Positions 1 to 10,629 of a stretch of DNA of 64,000 nucleotides are shown in pieces. Position 1 is the stretch's first letter. The number at the start of each line of letters is the position of its first letter. The DNA is from Ctenosaura bakeri (lineage: Eukaryota > Chordata > Lepidosauria > Squamata > Iguanidae): contig CAOLHI010001430.1 of the NCBI GenBank assembly GCA_948474755.1, positions 186,001 to 250,000 of the forward strand, in the 5' to 3' direction. Position numbers and translations under genes: made by a program. The notes under the pieces were generated by a model. It saw only the letters and a list, made by a program, of their open reading frames with translations. It searched no databases and was not told the origin of the DNA.

Positions 1-345
1 TTGCTGCTTCCGCTCTAGGACTGGCAAAGGGACAGGCTCACTTAGTGATGCCTTCCTCAGACTGTGGAATGGGGAGCTTCTTGTCTCTGATCCAGAGAAA
101 TACCTCTTTCCCTGTTCCCTCTCTTCACGAAGGCCATACTCAAATTGGAGAGGGATGGATTCGACACCATCCTGATTGCCCCATACTGGCCCAGACAACT
201 GTGGTCCACTCACTTCCTTCATCTATCCAGCAGGCACTGCTTCACTCTCTCTCACACCCCAGACCTCCTCTGCCACTTCAATATCAAGGTTCTCCATCCT
301 GTCTCCAAGACCCTGCACCTTGCAGCATGGAAGATAACCCCTTGA
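1..345 (+). pseudogene. DIRS polymerase C-terminal segment (RNase H-proximal), broken
   Basis: The frame at 145-345 carries the motif ILIAPYWPRQLW, which in DIRS elements lies at the end of the RT/RNase H polyprotein just upstream of the recombinase, followed by a decayed PDLL...LHPVSKTLHLAAW stretch. The preceding bases read in another frame as a DAF-L-WNGELLV segment, so at least one frameshift is present. The real N-terminus lies outside the window. Assignment rests on remembered family motifs, not a database hit. Confidence 0.65.
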
Positions 346-1335
346 ACTCTCGTCACTTCAACAGGATCTTCATAGCATCTAGGAAAGATTCCACAAGATG
401 CTCCTATGTCTCCAAACAGAAAAGGTTTATCTCCTTTTCAGCCACCAAGAATGAGCCAGTCTCACCACCTCATTATTCCACTGTCCTTCACTTCCTTCTC
501 CATCTCCAGAAGTCAGGCCTTGCCAATCTACCTGAGTGTGATTGTGGCCCACCCAACCAGGACTACTGTCTTCAATTTCCTTCCCGTGGTTAAGTGTTTC
601 TTCAAGGGACTTGCCCACTGGTATCACTCTTGACTCCCCCTTGGTCAATTTTCCTTAATTTCCCTCGTCCTATCTCAGCTTGTCAGGAGACCCTTCAAGC
701 CCATGGCTACTACCGACAACCACCTCCTGTCAAGGAAAACAGTCTTTCTCATTGCCATCACTCCCTCTAGGAGAGACAGTGAACTTGCAGCCGTTTGCCA
801 TTACCTCATCTTCCACAGGGATAAGGTCATCCTCCAACCCAACATTTCCTTTCTACTGAAGGCAGTTTCCGACTTTCACCTGAACCAGCCGATTGTTCTC
901 CCCACCTTCTATCTCCCCAACCATCACCTCTACTTGAACTATCACTTCATTCTCTCAATGTCAGGCTCACTCTAGCCTACTGTTTCCAAAGGATAGCCCC
1001 TTACTGCCACTCAGAAAGACTTTTTGTCTGATACAGTGGACCCCACAAAGGCAAGCAGATCTCAGCCCAACACTTCTCCAAATGGGTATGCCAAACCATT
1101 AGCCTAGTTTATGAGTTGGTGGGTCAGCCATCTCTCCACCCCCTCCATTCACACTCCACCAGGACTATCTCAACCTCAGCAGCCCTCCTCCAGGACATCT
1201 CTACCCCTGACCTCTGCAGGGCACTCACCTGGTTCCAACCTTCCACCTTTGTGCATCACTACAGACTGGATTACAGAGCTAGTGCTGATGCCTCCTTTGG
1301 CTGTGCCGTCCTGTCATCGATCCTCTGGTGACCTG
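346..1335 (+). pseudogene. DIRS tyrosine recombinase (integrase-like), frameshifted
   Basis: The recombinase reads through at least three frames. The N-terminal segment has IASRKDSTRCSYVSKQKRF and FISFSATKN (about 375-460). The core has SRRDSELAA, with the catalytic Arg codon near 772, then HRDKVILQPNISFLLKAV and FHLNQPIVLP. The C-terminal part has HSTR (His and Arg codons near 1152 and 1161) and STFVHHYRLD, with the nucleophilic Tyr codon near 1260. The R-H-x-x-R-Y set of the family is therefore still readable even though frames and stops make the protein impossible to translate. The copy probably died by random mutation. Confidence 0.78.
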
Positions 1336-1560
1336 TCTACCTGTCCATCAACAAGCTGTTCAGTTACCTAAACGAAGAAGAGGACAGACAGGTACACTGC
1401 TGCTGTGCGCCTGCCTGAATTATGCTTCTCCATGCTGTTCAGTTGGTGCCTGGCACTCCAAACACCACCACTAGCCAAACCTTTATTTCCCATAACGCCC
1501 CTAACCCATTTCCAGTCATTCTGGGAAAATGATATCTGGACAGGTAGGGGAATCTACTAG

Positions 1561-2005
1561 GCCTGATCACTCATGGAAGAGAAAGCTTGCCAAAATCTAA
1601 CCTATTGTGCTGTGACTAGCAGGGGAGAGTATGGAGAAAGTTCAATGTTTAGTTTTCAGCGAAGATGCATTAACTAAGGAATGCTAAGTGATGGCTATGA
1701 TAATTGGCAGAGCCATTATTGACCATATCTCATAATGATCTGCATATACAAACATAACTTTAAATCCAGAGCCCCAAAATGTTTCTTGTTTAGACCAGCA
1801 TTCACCAGCTAGCATGGGGGGGGGCTCCTGGGAGCTTCAGTCCAAACAAGCACATGTTAAAAATTCTGCCTAAATTTGAACTACTTCAGGACAGCAGTGT
1901 CGACCATCTAATTTAAACCTGAAGATGACTGTAGATAACCAGTCAGCAGTAGAGATCTATCAGCATTTCCAGTTCCCTCTTTCCACCCCTGCTCTGCACT
2001 TTAAG
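1561..2005. other. No recognised feature
   Basis: Unique-looking AT-moderate sequence with a short poly-G run near 1816. I see no coding frame, repeat or RNA gene that I can support. Confidence 0.4.
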
Positions 2006-2108
2006 TTGTTGTGTGCCTTCAAGTAGTTTCCAACTTATGGCAAACCTATCATGAGGTTTTCCTGGCAAGATTTGTCCATGGGGGGGGGTTGCCTTTGCCT
2101 TTCCTATT
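2006..2108 (-). mobile_element. tRNA-derived SINE (Bov-B-type tail), 3' part
   Basis: Reads TTGTTGTGTGCCTTCAAG at the left edge, the reverse complement of the CTTGAAGGCACACAACAA tail seen in complete copies such as 16308-16506. It continues into the 'aacctatcatgaggttttcctggcaagatttgt' body and lacks the tRNA-like head. Confidence 0.75.
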
Positions 2109-2309
2109 TATAGGATACATTCATAGGATTTGTGGAGGCATATGGAATGGCTGGAAGACCTGGAGGATTTCTGCAGATGAACATCTCTTACTGTACATGC
2201 TACTGTACAGTTCAGCACATACTATACATGCTACTATGTCCATAATAATTTTGTTCAGAAAAAAAGAATAAAAATGATATAGATATAGATATATGGTAGA
2301 TACACCCCC

Positions 2310-2660
2310 CCCATCTGCACACTTACGCAGGAATTACCTTGGCAGAAGCCATACTGATTTTGCCCAAGCAATGCTCGTCTTTCGTGCTTCTTTGACTTCA
2401 GTCTTCAATCACCTTCTCTATCAGGTTGTTGAGGGATCTCCTGAAGATCCCCTGAAGATGCCAGCCACAGATGCAGTGAAACATCAGGAGAAAATACTAA
2501 TAGAACACAGTCACAAAGCCCAGAAAACCCACAACAACCTATGGATTCTGACCGTGAAAGCCTTCAACTTTACCTTCTCCATCAGTTTACTTGGAAATGG
2601 TATTATGCTAGCTGATCCATGTTTTGTTGGCTTCCTGTTGAATCATTTTGACAAATGAGC
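2310..2660 (+). repeat. Interspersed LINE-like 3' end, family not certain
   Basis: Contains the segment 'gaagatgccagccacagatg' followed by 'ccacaacaaccta', a combination I recognise as a recurrent 3' end of a reptile retroelement. One open frame here (2293-2658) is best read as a by-product of that repeat. I cannot assign the family with confidence. Confidence 0.4.
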
Positions 2661-3085
2661 GCATTGGCTCCTTTCCACTCATCAAAGGAGGAGGCCAGTT
2701 TTAGTGACAAGGTTGTATACATGTGTCTGTTGATGATTCTTAAAGACCCCATAGAACAGATGTTCGCTATCTGGATCTGGTAATCTGCTGCTTTTTAAAA
2801 TTTGTTGACTAGCTGTAGTGTTTCATTTCTTGTCACCTCTGTTTCATTCATTTCTCCAGGTCCCCTCCCTCCCAAAAAAACAAAAACAAAATGGGAGCAG
2901 CCTTTCCACCACCTTCTCCAGTGAAAAGCAATGAAAAGAATTAATTAGATCTTCCCTGTGTTCTCCCTGTTCTCTTTTAGTAGTATTCTCATTGCCTTCC
3001 AATCTGAGTGTCTTCTTGGTTGGTTTCCTGTATCTGACATTTTTTAAGACACTTTAAAGATAACCTTGTTTGCCTCAATATTGCC
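2661..3085. other. No recognised feature
   Basis: Non-coding sequence with an A-rich run near 2873. No gene, RNA or repeat is identified. Confidence 0.35.
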
Positions 3086-3926
3086 ACCAGCATACAATCC
3101 ACACTTGATGTTTGTGGGGCAGGGGTCGTTCATCCTATTATCAGCATACATTTGTTTTGCCTGAAAGTCTGCTTGTTGAAAAAGAATCTATTTTGAGGGG
3201 CTAGACTTCCATTGCTAGAACAAGCCGGCAGGGACAAACTGGCAGCAACAGTAGCAGCGTGCAGGTAGGGAGATTGTCCCATTCTTGGATTCTCTCCACA
3301 CACCCCCGTGATCCCCCAAACAACAGCCTGCAGGAGACTACAGAGAGGAAGTTCTCGCCTCTCCTGCACTGTCTCATGCTTTGCCCACACAATTGCGCTG
3401 GCAGCGGGCAGCAGGAGAATAAGGAGAGGAAGATCTTCCCTCTCTTGCACTTCCCCCACCTGTTGCCCACACAATCAGGCTGGGAGCCAGGGCAGAAGAG
3501 TAAAGAAAGGAAGATCTTGCCTCTCCTGCACTGTCCCACCCATTGCCTGCACGATCTGACTGGCAGCAGCATGCAGGGGCGTGCAGAGAGGAAGATCTTT
3601 GCTCCCCACACTCCCCTGTCCATCCTTCTGGGAACATGGAAGAAAACAAAGCAGGCATGAGCAGCCGGTAGGAGAGCACAGGGGAAAACCTTCCTTCTCC
3701 TTCACTCTCCTGCTTGTGACCCATGCAAGAGTGCAAAAACAAGGTAGGGCACGGGGGCAACAAGCAGGAGGCTTTTCCCCCTGCACTCTTCTGTCTTCTC
3801 CCAACAGCAGCAGCTGAAAGAATGAGGGAGGGGCCATGCTCACTGGGGAGGGAGCATTACTCGCATTTTTTTGACATTCGCGGGGCTTCCGTGTATGTAT
3901 CCCTCGTGAACGTGGAGGGCCTACTG
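3086..3926. repeat. 82-bp degenerate tandem repeat bounded by a Tigger-like right terminus
   Basis: Units beginning GAGAGGAAGATCTT(CC)C recur near 3342, 3424, 3505 and 3587, with more diverged units at about 3670 and 3750, giving a period of 81-82 bp. The right edge, GTGGAGGGCCTACTG followed by TA (3927-3928), resembles the right terminus of the Tigger-like elements at 29268-29740 and 46692-47131. A possible matching left end at about 3088 (ACAATCCACAC...) is weak. The tandem array is probably the interior of a non-autonomous DNA transposon. The several overlapping open frames in this array are repeat artefacts. Confidence 0.6.
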
Positions 3927-4019
3927 TACTTTGACAGCATTCATTCCACATGCTGGCATCCTCTTCTTGCAGCCATCCTTAAGTTGGGGACTCTCAATGT
4001 GAATTCAGATCAATACTTC

Positions 4020-4290
4020 CAAATCTTCAGCTCCACTGGTCAGAGTCAGCCCAAAACATCCTTCTGGATTCAAATTACAAGAAAAGAGATTCCACCTAAA
4101 CCTTAGGAAGAACTTTTTTTAAAAAACTGTAAGAGCAGTTCAACAGTAGAATGGCTGCCTTGGAGGTCTTTTAACAGAGCAGCTTGGGTGAGCATCTTTC
4201 AGGGATGATTTAGGTGGGCATTCCTCCATGTTAGGGGTTGGACTAGATGGCCCTCATGTTCCTTCCTGCTCTGAGGTTCCATGACAGAGG
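4020..4290 (+). mobile_element. CR1 LINE 3' end, truncated
   Basis: Sense-strand CR1 end. A frame reads RFHLNLRKNF-like near 4085, then the 3' UTR 'ggttggactagatggccctc' at about 4237 and a tail ending 'gaggttccatga'. Strongly 5'-truncated, as is usual for CR1. Confidence 0.8.
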
Positions 4291-4550
4291 ATACTACCAT
4301 TCCATTCCATATACAAAAGATAATAAAATTGGCAGATTAGTTTTAGTTCAACTCTGGCAACAAGACAAGTGCAGAAGGGTATCTTAGAGGAATTTCCAAG
4401 TGGATCACATAGAACATGAGCTTTCTCCACCTCTTGCCTCTCAGTATCTGCTGTCTGAGGCAGCTGCGTCACTTTGCCTTATGATTAGACTGGCCCTGCC
4501 CATGATAGAATTTTGTGTCACACGTCTTCCACTGATGCCTGAAAGAGCAG

Positions 4551-4920
4551 CATACCCACCAACATCCATCAATGAAAACTGGGATTTGTGTGACCAAGCG
4601 ACAACGGACTGAAAGCCAATTGGCAAAAGTGATGAATGTGGAAGAACACACAAGCTAGGAGAGGCTGCAGCAGTTTACGTTTGCCTGAGCCGATTAAAAA
4701 GGGCAAGATTCTGTCCCCTCCTCTCCTCTCCTGAATTCACTGAGTGCAAATTCCTTTTGCATTTTGAACTCAGTATGCCATAGCTGATGTAAGCTGAGGG
4801 CAAAGGAAAAAAGTGGGGAAAGGACAGAAAAACAGAGACATTTTAAAAGCAATTGAAAAATGGGACAGCAGAGGATTAATACGGATTATCCCTGCCATAT
4901 CAGGACTGTTGGTGAGTATG
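4551..4920 (+). mobile_element. MITE, CATACCCTCCAAC family, complete
   Basis: Starts CATACCCACCAACATCC and ends GACTGTTGGTGAGTATG, imperfect inverted termini. It shares its interior ('ggaagaacacacaag', 'gctgcagcagttt', 'gacattttaaaagcaattg') with copies at 17966-18318, 27249-27600, 47640-47981 and 48925-49440. No transposase is present. The superfamily is unknown to me. Confidence 0.65.
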
Positions 4921-4930
4921 GGCGGCCATA

Positions 4931-5370
4931 CATAGAATCAAAGGATTGTAGCACCGAAAGGGACCGCAAGGGCCATCCAGCCCCACCTGCTTCTGCCATG
5001 CAGGAATACACCATCAAAGCACTCCAAACAGATGGCCATCCAGCCTCTATTTCAAAACCTCCAAAGGAGGAGACTCCAGCACACTCCCAGGCAGTGCATT
5101 CCAATGTCTAACTGCACTTACCGTCAGAAAGTTCTTCCTAATATTTAGGTAGAATCTCTTTCCTTGAAGTTTGAAGCCATAGCTTCGTGTCATAGTCTCT
5201 GGAGCACAGAAAAAAAGCTTGCCCTCCCCCCTCAGATGACATCCCTTCAAATATTTCTATGTGCCTATCAAGTCACCTCTTAACACTCTTTTCTCCAGGC
5301 TAAACATACCCAGCTCCCTAAGCTATTCCTCATTGGCTATGGTTTCCATACCAGAAGCCGTTTTTGTGCT
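4931..5370 (-). mobile_element. CR1 LINE 3' end with RT C-terminus remnant
   Basis: The left edge is the CR1 3' tail (AGAATCAAAGGATTGTAG...GGCCATCCAG). Read on the minus strand it carries the end of ORF2, with FKLQGKRFYLNIRKNFLTVS (about 5130-5185) and ESPPLEVLK near the C-terminus. The 5' part is truncated at about 5370. The sequence is more diverged than the copies at 32.5 and 40.5 kb, so this is probably an older subfamily. Confidence 0.82.
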
Positions 5371-6159
5371 CTGCATCTCTTAGGGCAGATTCTCTTCCAC
5401 AAATACAATCCCATGACAAACTCCCTGTGTTCATTTTAATTTTGCTCAGCCTAAGAGTGCTAGCCAACCCCCAACTCATTTAAGCATGTGTGGGGCAGGG
5501 GTGAGGGCCTTAGAATTTCCAAATGTTTCATAGCTACCTTGGACAGAAGTCATCTCAGCCTTATTTGCTTCCAAGCATTACTGGTACAATGTTGAAAAGG
5601 AAGAACAATTTACAGCAAAGGTGGGGGACTTCTGTTTGCCTAAAGGTGAGGTTCAAATTCTAAGAGAGTTCTCAGCAGCTCCATTCCAGTGATGAACTGG
5701 GTGGGATTTTTTAAAAAATCATCACCATCATATTTTAGCTTGAAGCTCTTGTTGCTGATAACTCTATATTGGGAGTTATTTCAGCCACTTAGGATGGAAA
5801 ACTCCATACCAAAGCTGGGAAATGATCAAATAATTGTGTAAAGGGGAAGGGGGCATAGCCATCTGGGGAACCTCACATTCACTCCAGGGGCTGGGCAGCA
5901 TCCTAAACTCCTCACAAGGGTAAATGTTCTATCTCTATTTATGTTTAGTTTCTTTGGAACAGGCCAAGTTGATGTATTTTCAAATGTGACTCTAAGGGCT
6001 CTTCCAGACCAAGATCCATGAGTTATCATGATAGAGCTCCTCAGGTTTTGGTAGTTGCCGCTTTCACAGCCACTCATTCCAATCTTTGTGGGAGTAGAAT
6101 TCTAGCCATTTTTTGGATTTGCACTAAAGCTCTTCAAAGTTGTTGTTTTTTTAAAAATT
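5371..6159. other. No recognised feature
   Basis: Non-coding sequence with no gene, RNA or clear repeat. The stretch near 6000-6075 resembles one terminus of the palindromic MITEs elsewhere in the window, but too weakly to call. Confidence 0.35.
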
Positions 6160-6357
6160 GCAGTATTTTAGTAGCTTGAGTGTTCAACTACAATCCAGGA
6201 GACCAAGGTTTGATTTTCTTCTTGAGCCACGGAAATCCACTGGATAACTTTGGATGCCTCACACACTCTGAGCCTGAGAAAACCCTGATACTTTTACTTT
6301 AGGGTCTCCATAAGTCAGAAATGACTTGAAGGCACACAATAACCACAACAACAATGA
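6160..6357 (+). mobile_element. tRNA-derived SINE (Bov-B-type tail)
   Basis: Head 'gtagcttgagtgttcaacta' (A-box region), B-box-like 'aggtttgattt', then the SINE body and tail 'ccataagtcagaaatgactt', 'gaaggcacacaat' and 'accacaacaacaa'. Confidence 0.78.
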
Positions 6358-6892
6358 AAACAATGGTTTCCTGAGGTGATCCTATGAAGGAGAAATTCTC
6401 TCCTCTCTCAATTAAAAATAAAGTGTTAAAGAGTTACAGTGCAAAAGTGCCATTTCACAGCTGCAGTATAGCACAGAAATCTTCAGCCCACTTAATTCAG
6501 ACAAAATATGGCTTTAAAAAGCAGTTCACTCTTTCCAAAAATAAAAATATTTCTAGGGAAATCCCCTCACCCCTTGCAGCACTCTTCAAATTTTTATAAA
6601 ACTGTATTTCTCCTCAATTTTTCTGAGATGTTTTCTTCTCTTCTGGGTCATAATATCTCAAATTTTAACAAAGATACCTCCCAAATTATCCTTGCTAACA
6701 TGTGTATATAATTTTCAACCTTTGGTTCTACAGACATTTTACACTTCAGTTTCCAGAATGACCAAGCCCCACCTGGAGGGCCAAACACTCAATGGGATAA
6801 GCCTAGTGTGGGATCCACCCCACACTAAGAATTGTCTCCACTGCCAACCTGCTCTTGCAGCCAATGCTTCTCCTGATGTCCAAATGAAATGT
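6358..6892. other. No recognised feature
   Basis: AT-rich non-coding sequence. No gene, RNA or repeat that I can support. Confidence 0.35.
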
Positions 6893-7261
6893 GTGCATGT
6901 GCCTTCGAGTTGCCCATAAACCGAAGGCACCATCATGAATTTCTGAGGATTTTATTTCTGAGACTACTTAAGAGGTGGTTTAGCCGATCTCTTTCTCTGA
7001 AATAAAACCTACAGCAGGATTTCCCAAATTTGGTCCTTCAGATATTTTGGACTTCCCACATCCAGAATTCCTGATTGCCGTCCAAGTTGGGTGGGGCTTC
7101 TGTGAGTTGAAGTCCAAAACACTTGGAAGATCAAAGTTTGGGAACTACTGGCCTACAGCACCTGGTATTCATTGGTGGTCTCCTGTCCAAGGACTAACCA
7201 GGGCTGGCCCTGCTTAGCTTCCACAATCAAGTGTGATCTAGTGCCTTTATGGTATTTAGGC
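6893..7261 (-). mobile_element. 5S rRNA-derived SINE (SINE3-like), split by a hAT MITE
   Basis: On the minus strand the element begins GCCTAAATACC and follows 5S rRNA: GGAAGCTAAGCAGGG, CCTGGTTAGTCCTTGGA, GGAGACCACCAATGAATACC, GGTGCTGTAGG. The 3' body and tail lie at 6893-7006 and include the GAAGGCAC tail shared with the tRNA-SINEs. The two parts are separated by the MITE at 7015-7150. It is a SINE and not a 5S gene, because the 5S-like head continues into a SINE tail and is mutated in the promoter region. Confidence 0.8.
7015..7150. mobile_element. hAT-type MITE nested in the 5S-SINE
   Basis: Termini CAGGATTTCCCAAATTTGG and CAAAGTTTGGGAACTACTG are inverted. It is flanked by ACCTACAG (7007-7014) and GCCTACAG (7151-7158), an 8-bp target duplication with one mismatch, as expected for hAT. 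The interior is palindromic and non-coding. Related copies: 26211-26330 and 60829-60955. Confidence 0.85.
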
Positions 7262-7569
7262 CACATAAATGAAACCTACCCTCCTGTATTAGAACTCCAT
7301 GAGATCTAGTTCTGCTTTCCCAATGTGTCCCCCTTATTCAAGGCTTTTTTTTCAGAGGACAGTCCCCTGTTTGAAAGTATCCTCTATTCAAAGACTTGTT
7401 CAATTCAGCCCTTCCCTTCCCTGGAAGTCTCAGGTTTGTAGCTTCAGCATACTCTTAAACATGGATGTCTAGGTTTTGGTGGTGTCCAGGGGTGCATTTG
7501 CACAGTTAAAATGAGTGTGCCAGTTGTTCCCATTTCTTGAGAAGCCAAATTTGACCATGGCCATTTCTG

Positions 7570-7692
7570 CATCAGCCTGTTATAGTGCTCTGATTCCACT
7601 TTCAACATTCTATGGAATCCTAGGGTTTGCAGTTTAGGGAGGGGCTGGTCCTCCCTAAACTGTGGAAATGCTAGTGTGGAAATGGCCCATGA
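7570..7692. mobile_element. MITE with TATAGTGCTCTGATTCCACTTT core
   Basis: Palindromic short element. 'tatagtgctctgattccact' and 'ctatggaatcctagggtttg' are shared with copies at 8170-8350, 13977-14190 and 57826-57947. Terminal pairs 'ccatttctgcatcag' / 'tgtggaaatggcc' are inverted. Confidence 0.6.
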
Positions 7693-7841
7693 CAACATAT
7701 GACTTGATTACATCCTGGTTGGATTACAGTATTGCAGTCTATACCGGCTCGCTTTGGAAACTGTTCAGAAACTTTAGCAGGCTCAAAATGCTGCAGCTAC
7801 ACTGCTGACTGCAGCTGATAATAGGGAGCATTTAACTCCCC

Positions 7842-7977
7842 TAGAGAGCCAGGGTTCAATTCCTCACTCAGTCATGGAAACTCACTGGGTGACCTTGGGT
7901 GCATCACATATATTCAGCCTTGGAAAAACTTAGGTTTGCCTTAAGGTTGCCATAAGTTGGAAACAACTTGAAGGCAT
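7842..7977 (+). mobile_element. tRNA-derived SINE, head missing, abutting a CR1 end
   Basis: Begins 'gagagccagggttcaattcc' and ends 'ggaaacaacttgaaggcat'. The next base starts the CR1 3' tail (agaatcatagaaatgtag). The tRNA A-box part is missing or rearranged. Confidence 0.72.
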
Positions 7978-8075
7978 AGAATCATAGAAATGTAGAGTTG
8001 GAGGAGACCCCAGGGGCCATGCAGTCCAACCCCCTGCCATGCAGGAACACCCTCAAAGCCACCAGGCATAAAACA
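7978..8075 (-). mobile_element. CR1 LINE 3' tail, heavily truncated
   Basis: AGAATCATAGAAATGTAGAG, then GGGGCCATGCAGTCCAACC and GCCATGCAGGAACACCC, the CR1 3' UTR read from the minus strand. It ends about 100 bp in. Confidence 0.82.
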
Positions 8076-8169
8076 AGAAAAAGAAGAACCCAAAAATGGA
8101 CAGCTGGGGTTATTCATCAGCAGGTAGCAACACCTGGACAAGAGACTAAGTACAGAAGATGCCTTTTCA

Positions 8170-8350
8170 AACCATACAATTATAGCACTATGGTTCACCT
8201 TTAACTACTAATGTCACTTCCTTTGGAATCCTGCGTTTTGCAGTTTATGGATTGGGATTTAGAATTCTCAGCCAGAGAGTTCTAGCACTTCACAAGACTA
8301 TAAAACCTAGGATGTTGTAGGATGCAACCATGGCAGTTAAAACAGAAGCT
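8170..8350. mobile_element. MITE, TATAGC(A/G)CTAT family, complete
   Basis: Palindromic ends 'acaattatagcactatggtt' and 'ctgctataactgtgg' flank a core with 'tttggaatcctgcgttttgc' and 'gatgcaaccatggcagtt'. Same family as 13977-14190. Confidence 0.62.
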
Positions 8351-9240
8351 TACTGCTATAACTGTGGAGTGTGGACCCCCCCATTTTTGTCCTCTTCCTC
8401 TGATAACATTCGGTGTCAGAAACCAAACTATGACCAGATACAATATGCAAAGGAGCCATAATATAACAAATAGTATCAATTCTGGACATCTTTTGGATTT
8501 TGAGAGGAAGAGTATTTCATTCTTTGCTACTGTCACTGGTTCTTTCTCTTGGTAAAATGCTAGCTGTGGTGGAAGCCATTATGATATAAAAACACCAAAA
8601 ATAAACTCCCACCAACCCATCCATTCTCATACATAATTGTGTGTATGGTAAACATTGGTAGAAGCATAGAATAAGAGCAAAAGAAATGATTGCTGGGTGC
8701 AAAATTCCATTTCGGAGAACTGCAGCTTTCCTTTCAATGGGCAGGAGACAAATTTCTAGTCCTCAAACTCAATGACAATAGGCTTACAGGAGGAAAATGT
8801 TGGTGAAATGTAAGAAGTCAGAGATGATGTTAAGTAAGTGTTCCAGTGTTCAAGGGAAAGACTTCTTCACCTCCCCTAACAACCAAAACCACAATAAATT
8901 ATGCAAAAAGAAAAATACAAATTTGCATAATTTATACGCATTGCAGGAATGACGTTTTTCCATTGAAGAATTTGGATCACGGGGCACAAGATTTTATATA
9001 AAATATCATTTCATTGAGACAGATTATGTGAAATTTTTACCCTTTGAAAGTCCAGAACTATACCCAAGATAGTTGCTCTTCGCAAAACTTTAGGAGGTGA
9101 TTTACAAGACCCCCCTCACCACTCCCCAAAACTCCTATTCCATAATAAGCCACCTGAGATTCATGGTTTGCAAAACATTTGAATGGTAAAGCATACATAA
9201 ACAGAATATGAAAAATTAAGCCATTTGAAAAACAGCTGTG
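8351..9240. other. No recognised feature
   Basis: Non-coding sequence with AT-rich tracts (8890-9060). No gene, exon or repeat family can be supported. Confidence 0.35.
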
Positions 9241-9345
9241 AAAATATATATGTATAAATATATATGTGTGTGTGTGTATGTATGTATGTATGTATGTATA
9301 TAATACATATATACATATATATGTATATATATAAGCAGGATGTAA
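9241..9345. repeat. (TA)n/(TG)n/(TATG)n microsatellite
   Basis: Compound dinucleotide and tetranucleotide repeat with several TATG units. The open frames here, which translate to Tyr/Ile/His repeats, are artefacts of the repeat. Confidence 0.95.
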
Positions 9346-9860
9346 AACATACAGACACAAAATGTCAATCCTATGCAATGCCTTTGAATCATTCTTCCAT
9401 CACACACACCACAAACACCCTTTCGTGGACACAATCTTGGTCAAGAACTGGCAAATCAAACCGCAAGATTAGTGAGGTTCATTTTGGCGGTAGATTTCTC
9501 ATGTTCTGTTTTTGTTTTTTTCCTTTTAATCACATGGACATTGCAATCAAACAATAGAGTAATCACAGACATCATCAATATTTTCCTAAGAAGGGTCTGT
9601 CCAATTTTTTCCCCTCCTTTTTCTGTTTTGGTAACACCGAACAAATTGGGAACTCTCAGTTTAAACACAAAGTCTGCAAATGTACCCCCCCCCCAAAAAA
9701 GGTAGTAGTTCGATGTGTTCCACAGATGGCCAATGATATTCATGACGTTCCCTAGGAACTTTGGAAGCAGGAGTCTGGGAAGGGGAGTATATAATTGCTT
9801 TTTTGCCATGCGGCCCCAATCCAAGAAATATTGACTCCAAAGAAAACAAAGCACTGGAAT
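9346..9860. other. No recognised feature (unique-looking)
   Basis: Mostly single-copy-looking sequence with a C run at 9687-9696. No exon is recognised. It could be intergenic sequence 3' of TMEM240. Confidence 0.35.
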
Positions 9861-9861
9861 G

Positions 9862-9965
9862 TCACTGTTGGGGATCACTACTCCCAGAATCCCCAGCTAG
9901 TGGACATGATAGCAGGGAGATTCTGGCAGTTCTAGTCCAAAAAGGTAACTTTTCTGAGTTGTGGG
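9862..9965. mobile_element. Palindromic MITE (ACTACxACTCCCAGAATCCC family)
   Basis: Inverted halves 'ctactcccagaatccccagc' and 'attctggcagttctagtcca' followed by 'aaaaaggtaacttttctgag'. Other copies: 10465-10565, 15800-15880, 21305-21420, 31200-31310 and 63597-63665. Confidence 0.6.
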
Positions 9966-10049
9966 AGGAAATCTTTCTCCTCTAAATGGCCTGGCCTGCC
10001 TTCCATAGAATTGATCCTGGGATTTAGGCCTCAAGAGTCCAATGGGCTG

Positions 10050-10200
10050 AAGCCAGAGCCACAGAGCCACAGACCTAGAAGGTACCTTGGGGGGTCACCC
10101 TGTCCAACTCCCTGCCCAGTTCAAAATCTGACATGCAGGATGCCACATCCACCTCTCTTGACAGGTAGGCACCCCAACACCCCTGAAGGATTTTACTTGC
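10050..10200 (-). mobile_element. CR1/L3-like LINE 3' fragment
   Basis: 'gacctagaaggtaccttggg' and 'tgtccaactccctgcccag' look like a CR1-clade 3' UTR in reverse orientation, but diverged from the other CR1 copies here. Family assignment is tentative. Confidence 0.4.
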
Positions 10201-10464
10201 CCATTTAGTATTTGCTCTTTTATGTTCAGTATTACAGATTTCCTAGAATAAAACAGGATCTTTATACCAGGGCAGCTTGTGCACATGCATGCCCTCTCTC
10301 TTTTTTTCTTTCTCAGCATGACAAGGTGCTTTTCAGAGCTCTGAAAAGAAAAAGTTGTTTTTGGTAAACATCCTTAAAAATTAAAATAAAAAAAAACAGT
10401 GTGCTGCACCTGTGGGTGTTATTGACCTGATTTTTCCTATCAACTTACCACGACCCAGAACTTG

Positions 10465-10565
10465 GGAAAGCTATATTTTTGAATTACAACTCCTAGAATT
10501 CCCAGAGAGCATGGTTACTAGGAGTTTTAGTCTAAAAAGAAAAAACCTTTGCTTAGTTCTGTCCA
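10465..10565. mobile_element. Palindromic MITE (same family as 9862-9965)
   Basis: 'gaattacaactcctagaatt' and 'actaggagttttagtctaaa' form the inverted halves around 'cccagagagcatggtt'. Confidence 0.6.
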
Positions 10566-10629
10566 AAAATTTAACAGGATAGATCTACTTCACCAACTCA
10601 CCCACCCAAAAAGCCAATCTGCCCCCATT

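Larger units (their letters stand above)
1..1560 (+). mobile_element. DIRS-type tyrosine-recombinase retrotransposon, 3' part, decayed
   Basis: Conceptual translation across several frames gives the end of the polymerase region followed by a DIRS tyrosine recombinase. The element enters from outside the window on the left. Coding similarity ends near 1335; the following ~200 bp (TTTATTTCCCATAACG..., then GGAAAATGATATC...) is probably the 3' non-coding terminus, but I could not define the terminal repeats. Stops and frameshifts show that it is dead. DIRS elements integrate with a tyrosine recombinase rather than a DDE integrase or endonuclease. Confidence 0.8.

Noticed and set aside
3130..3951. 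Several overlapping 114-158 codon frames on both strands
   Set aside because: All lie in the 82-bp tandem repeat. Frames are open because the unit length and composition avoid stops; no conserved protein pattern.
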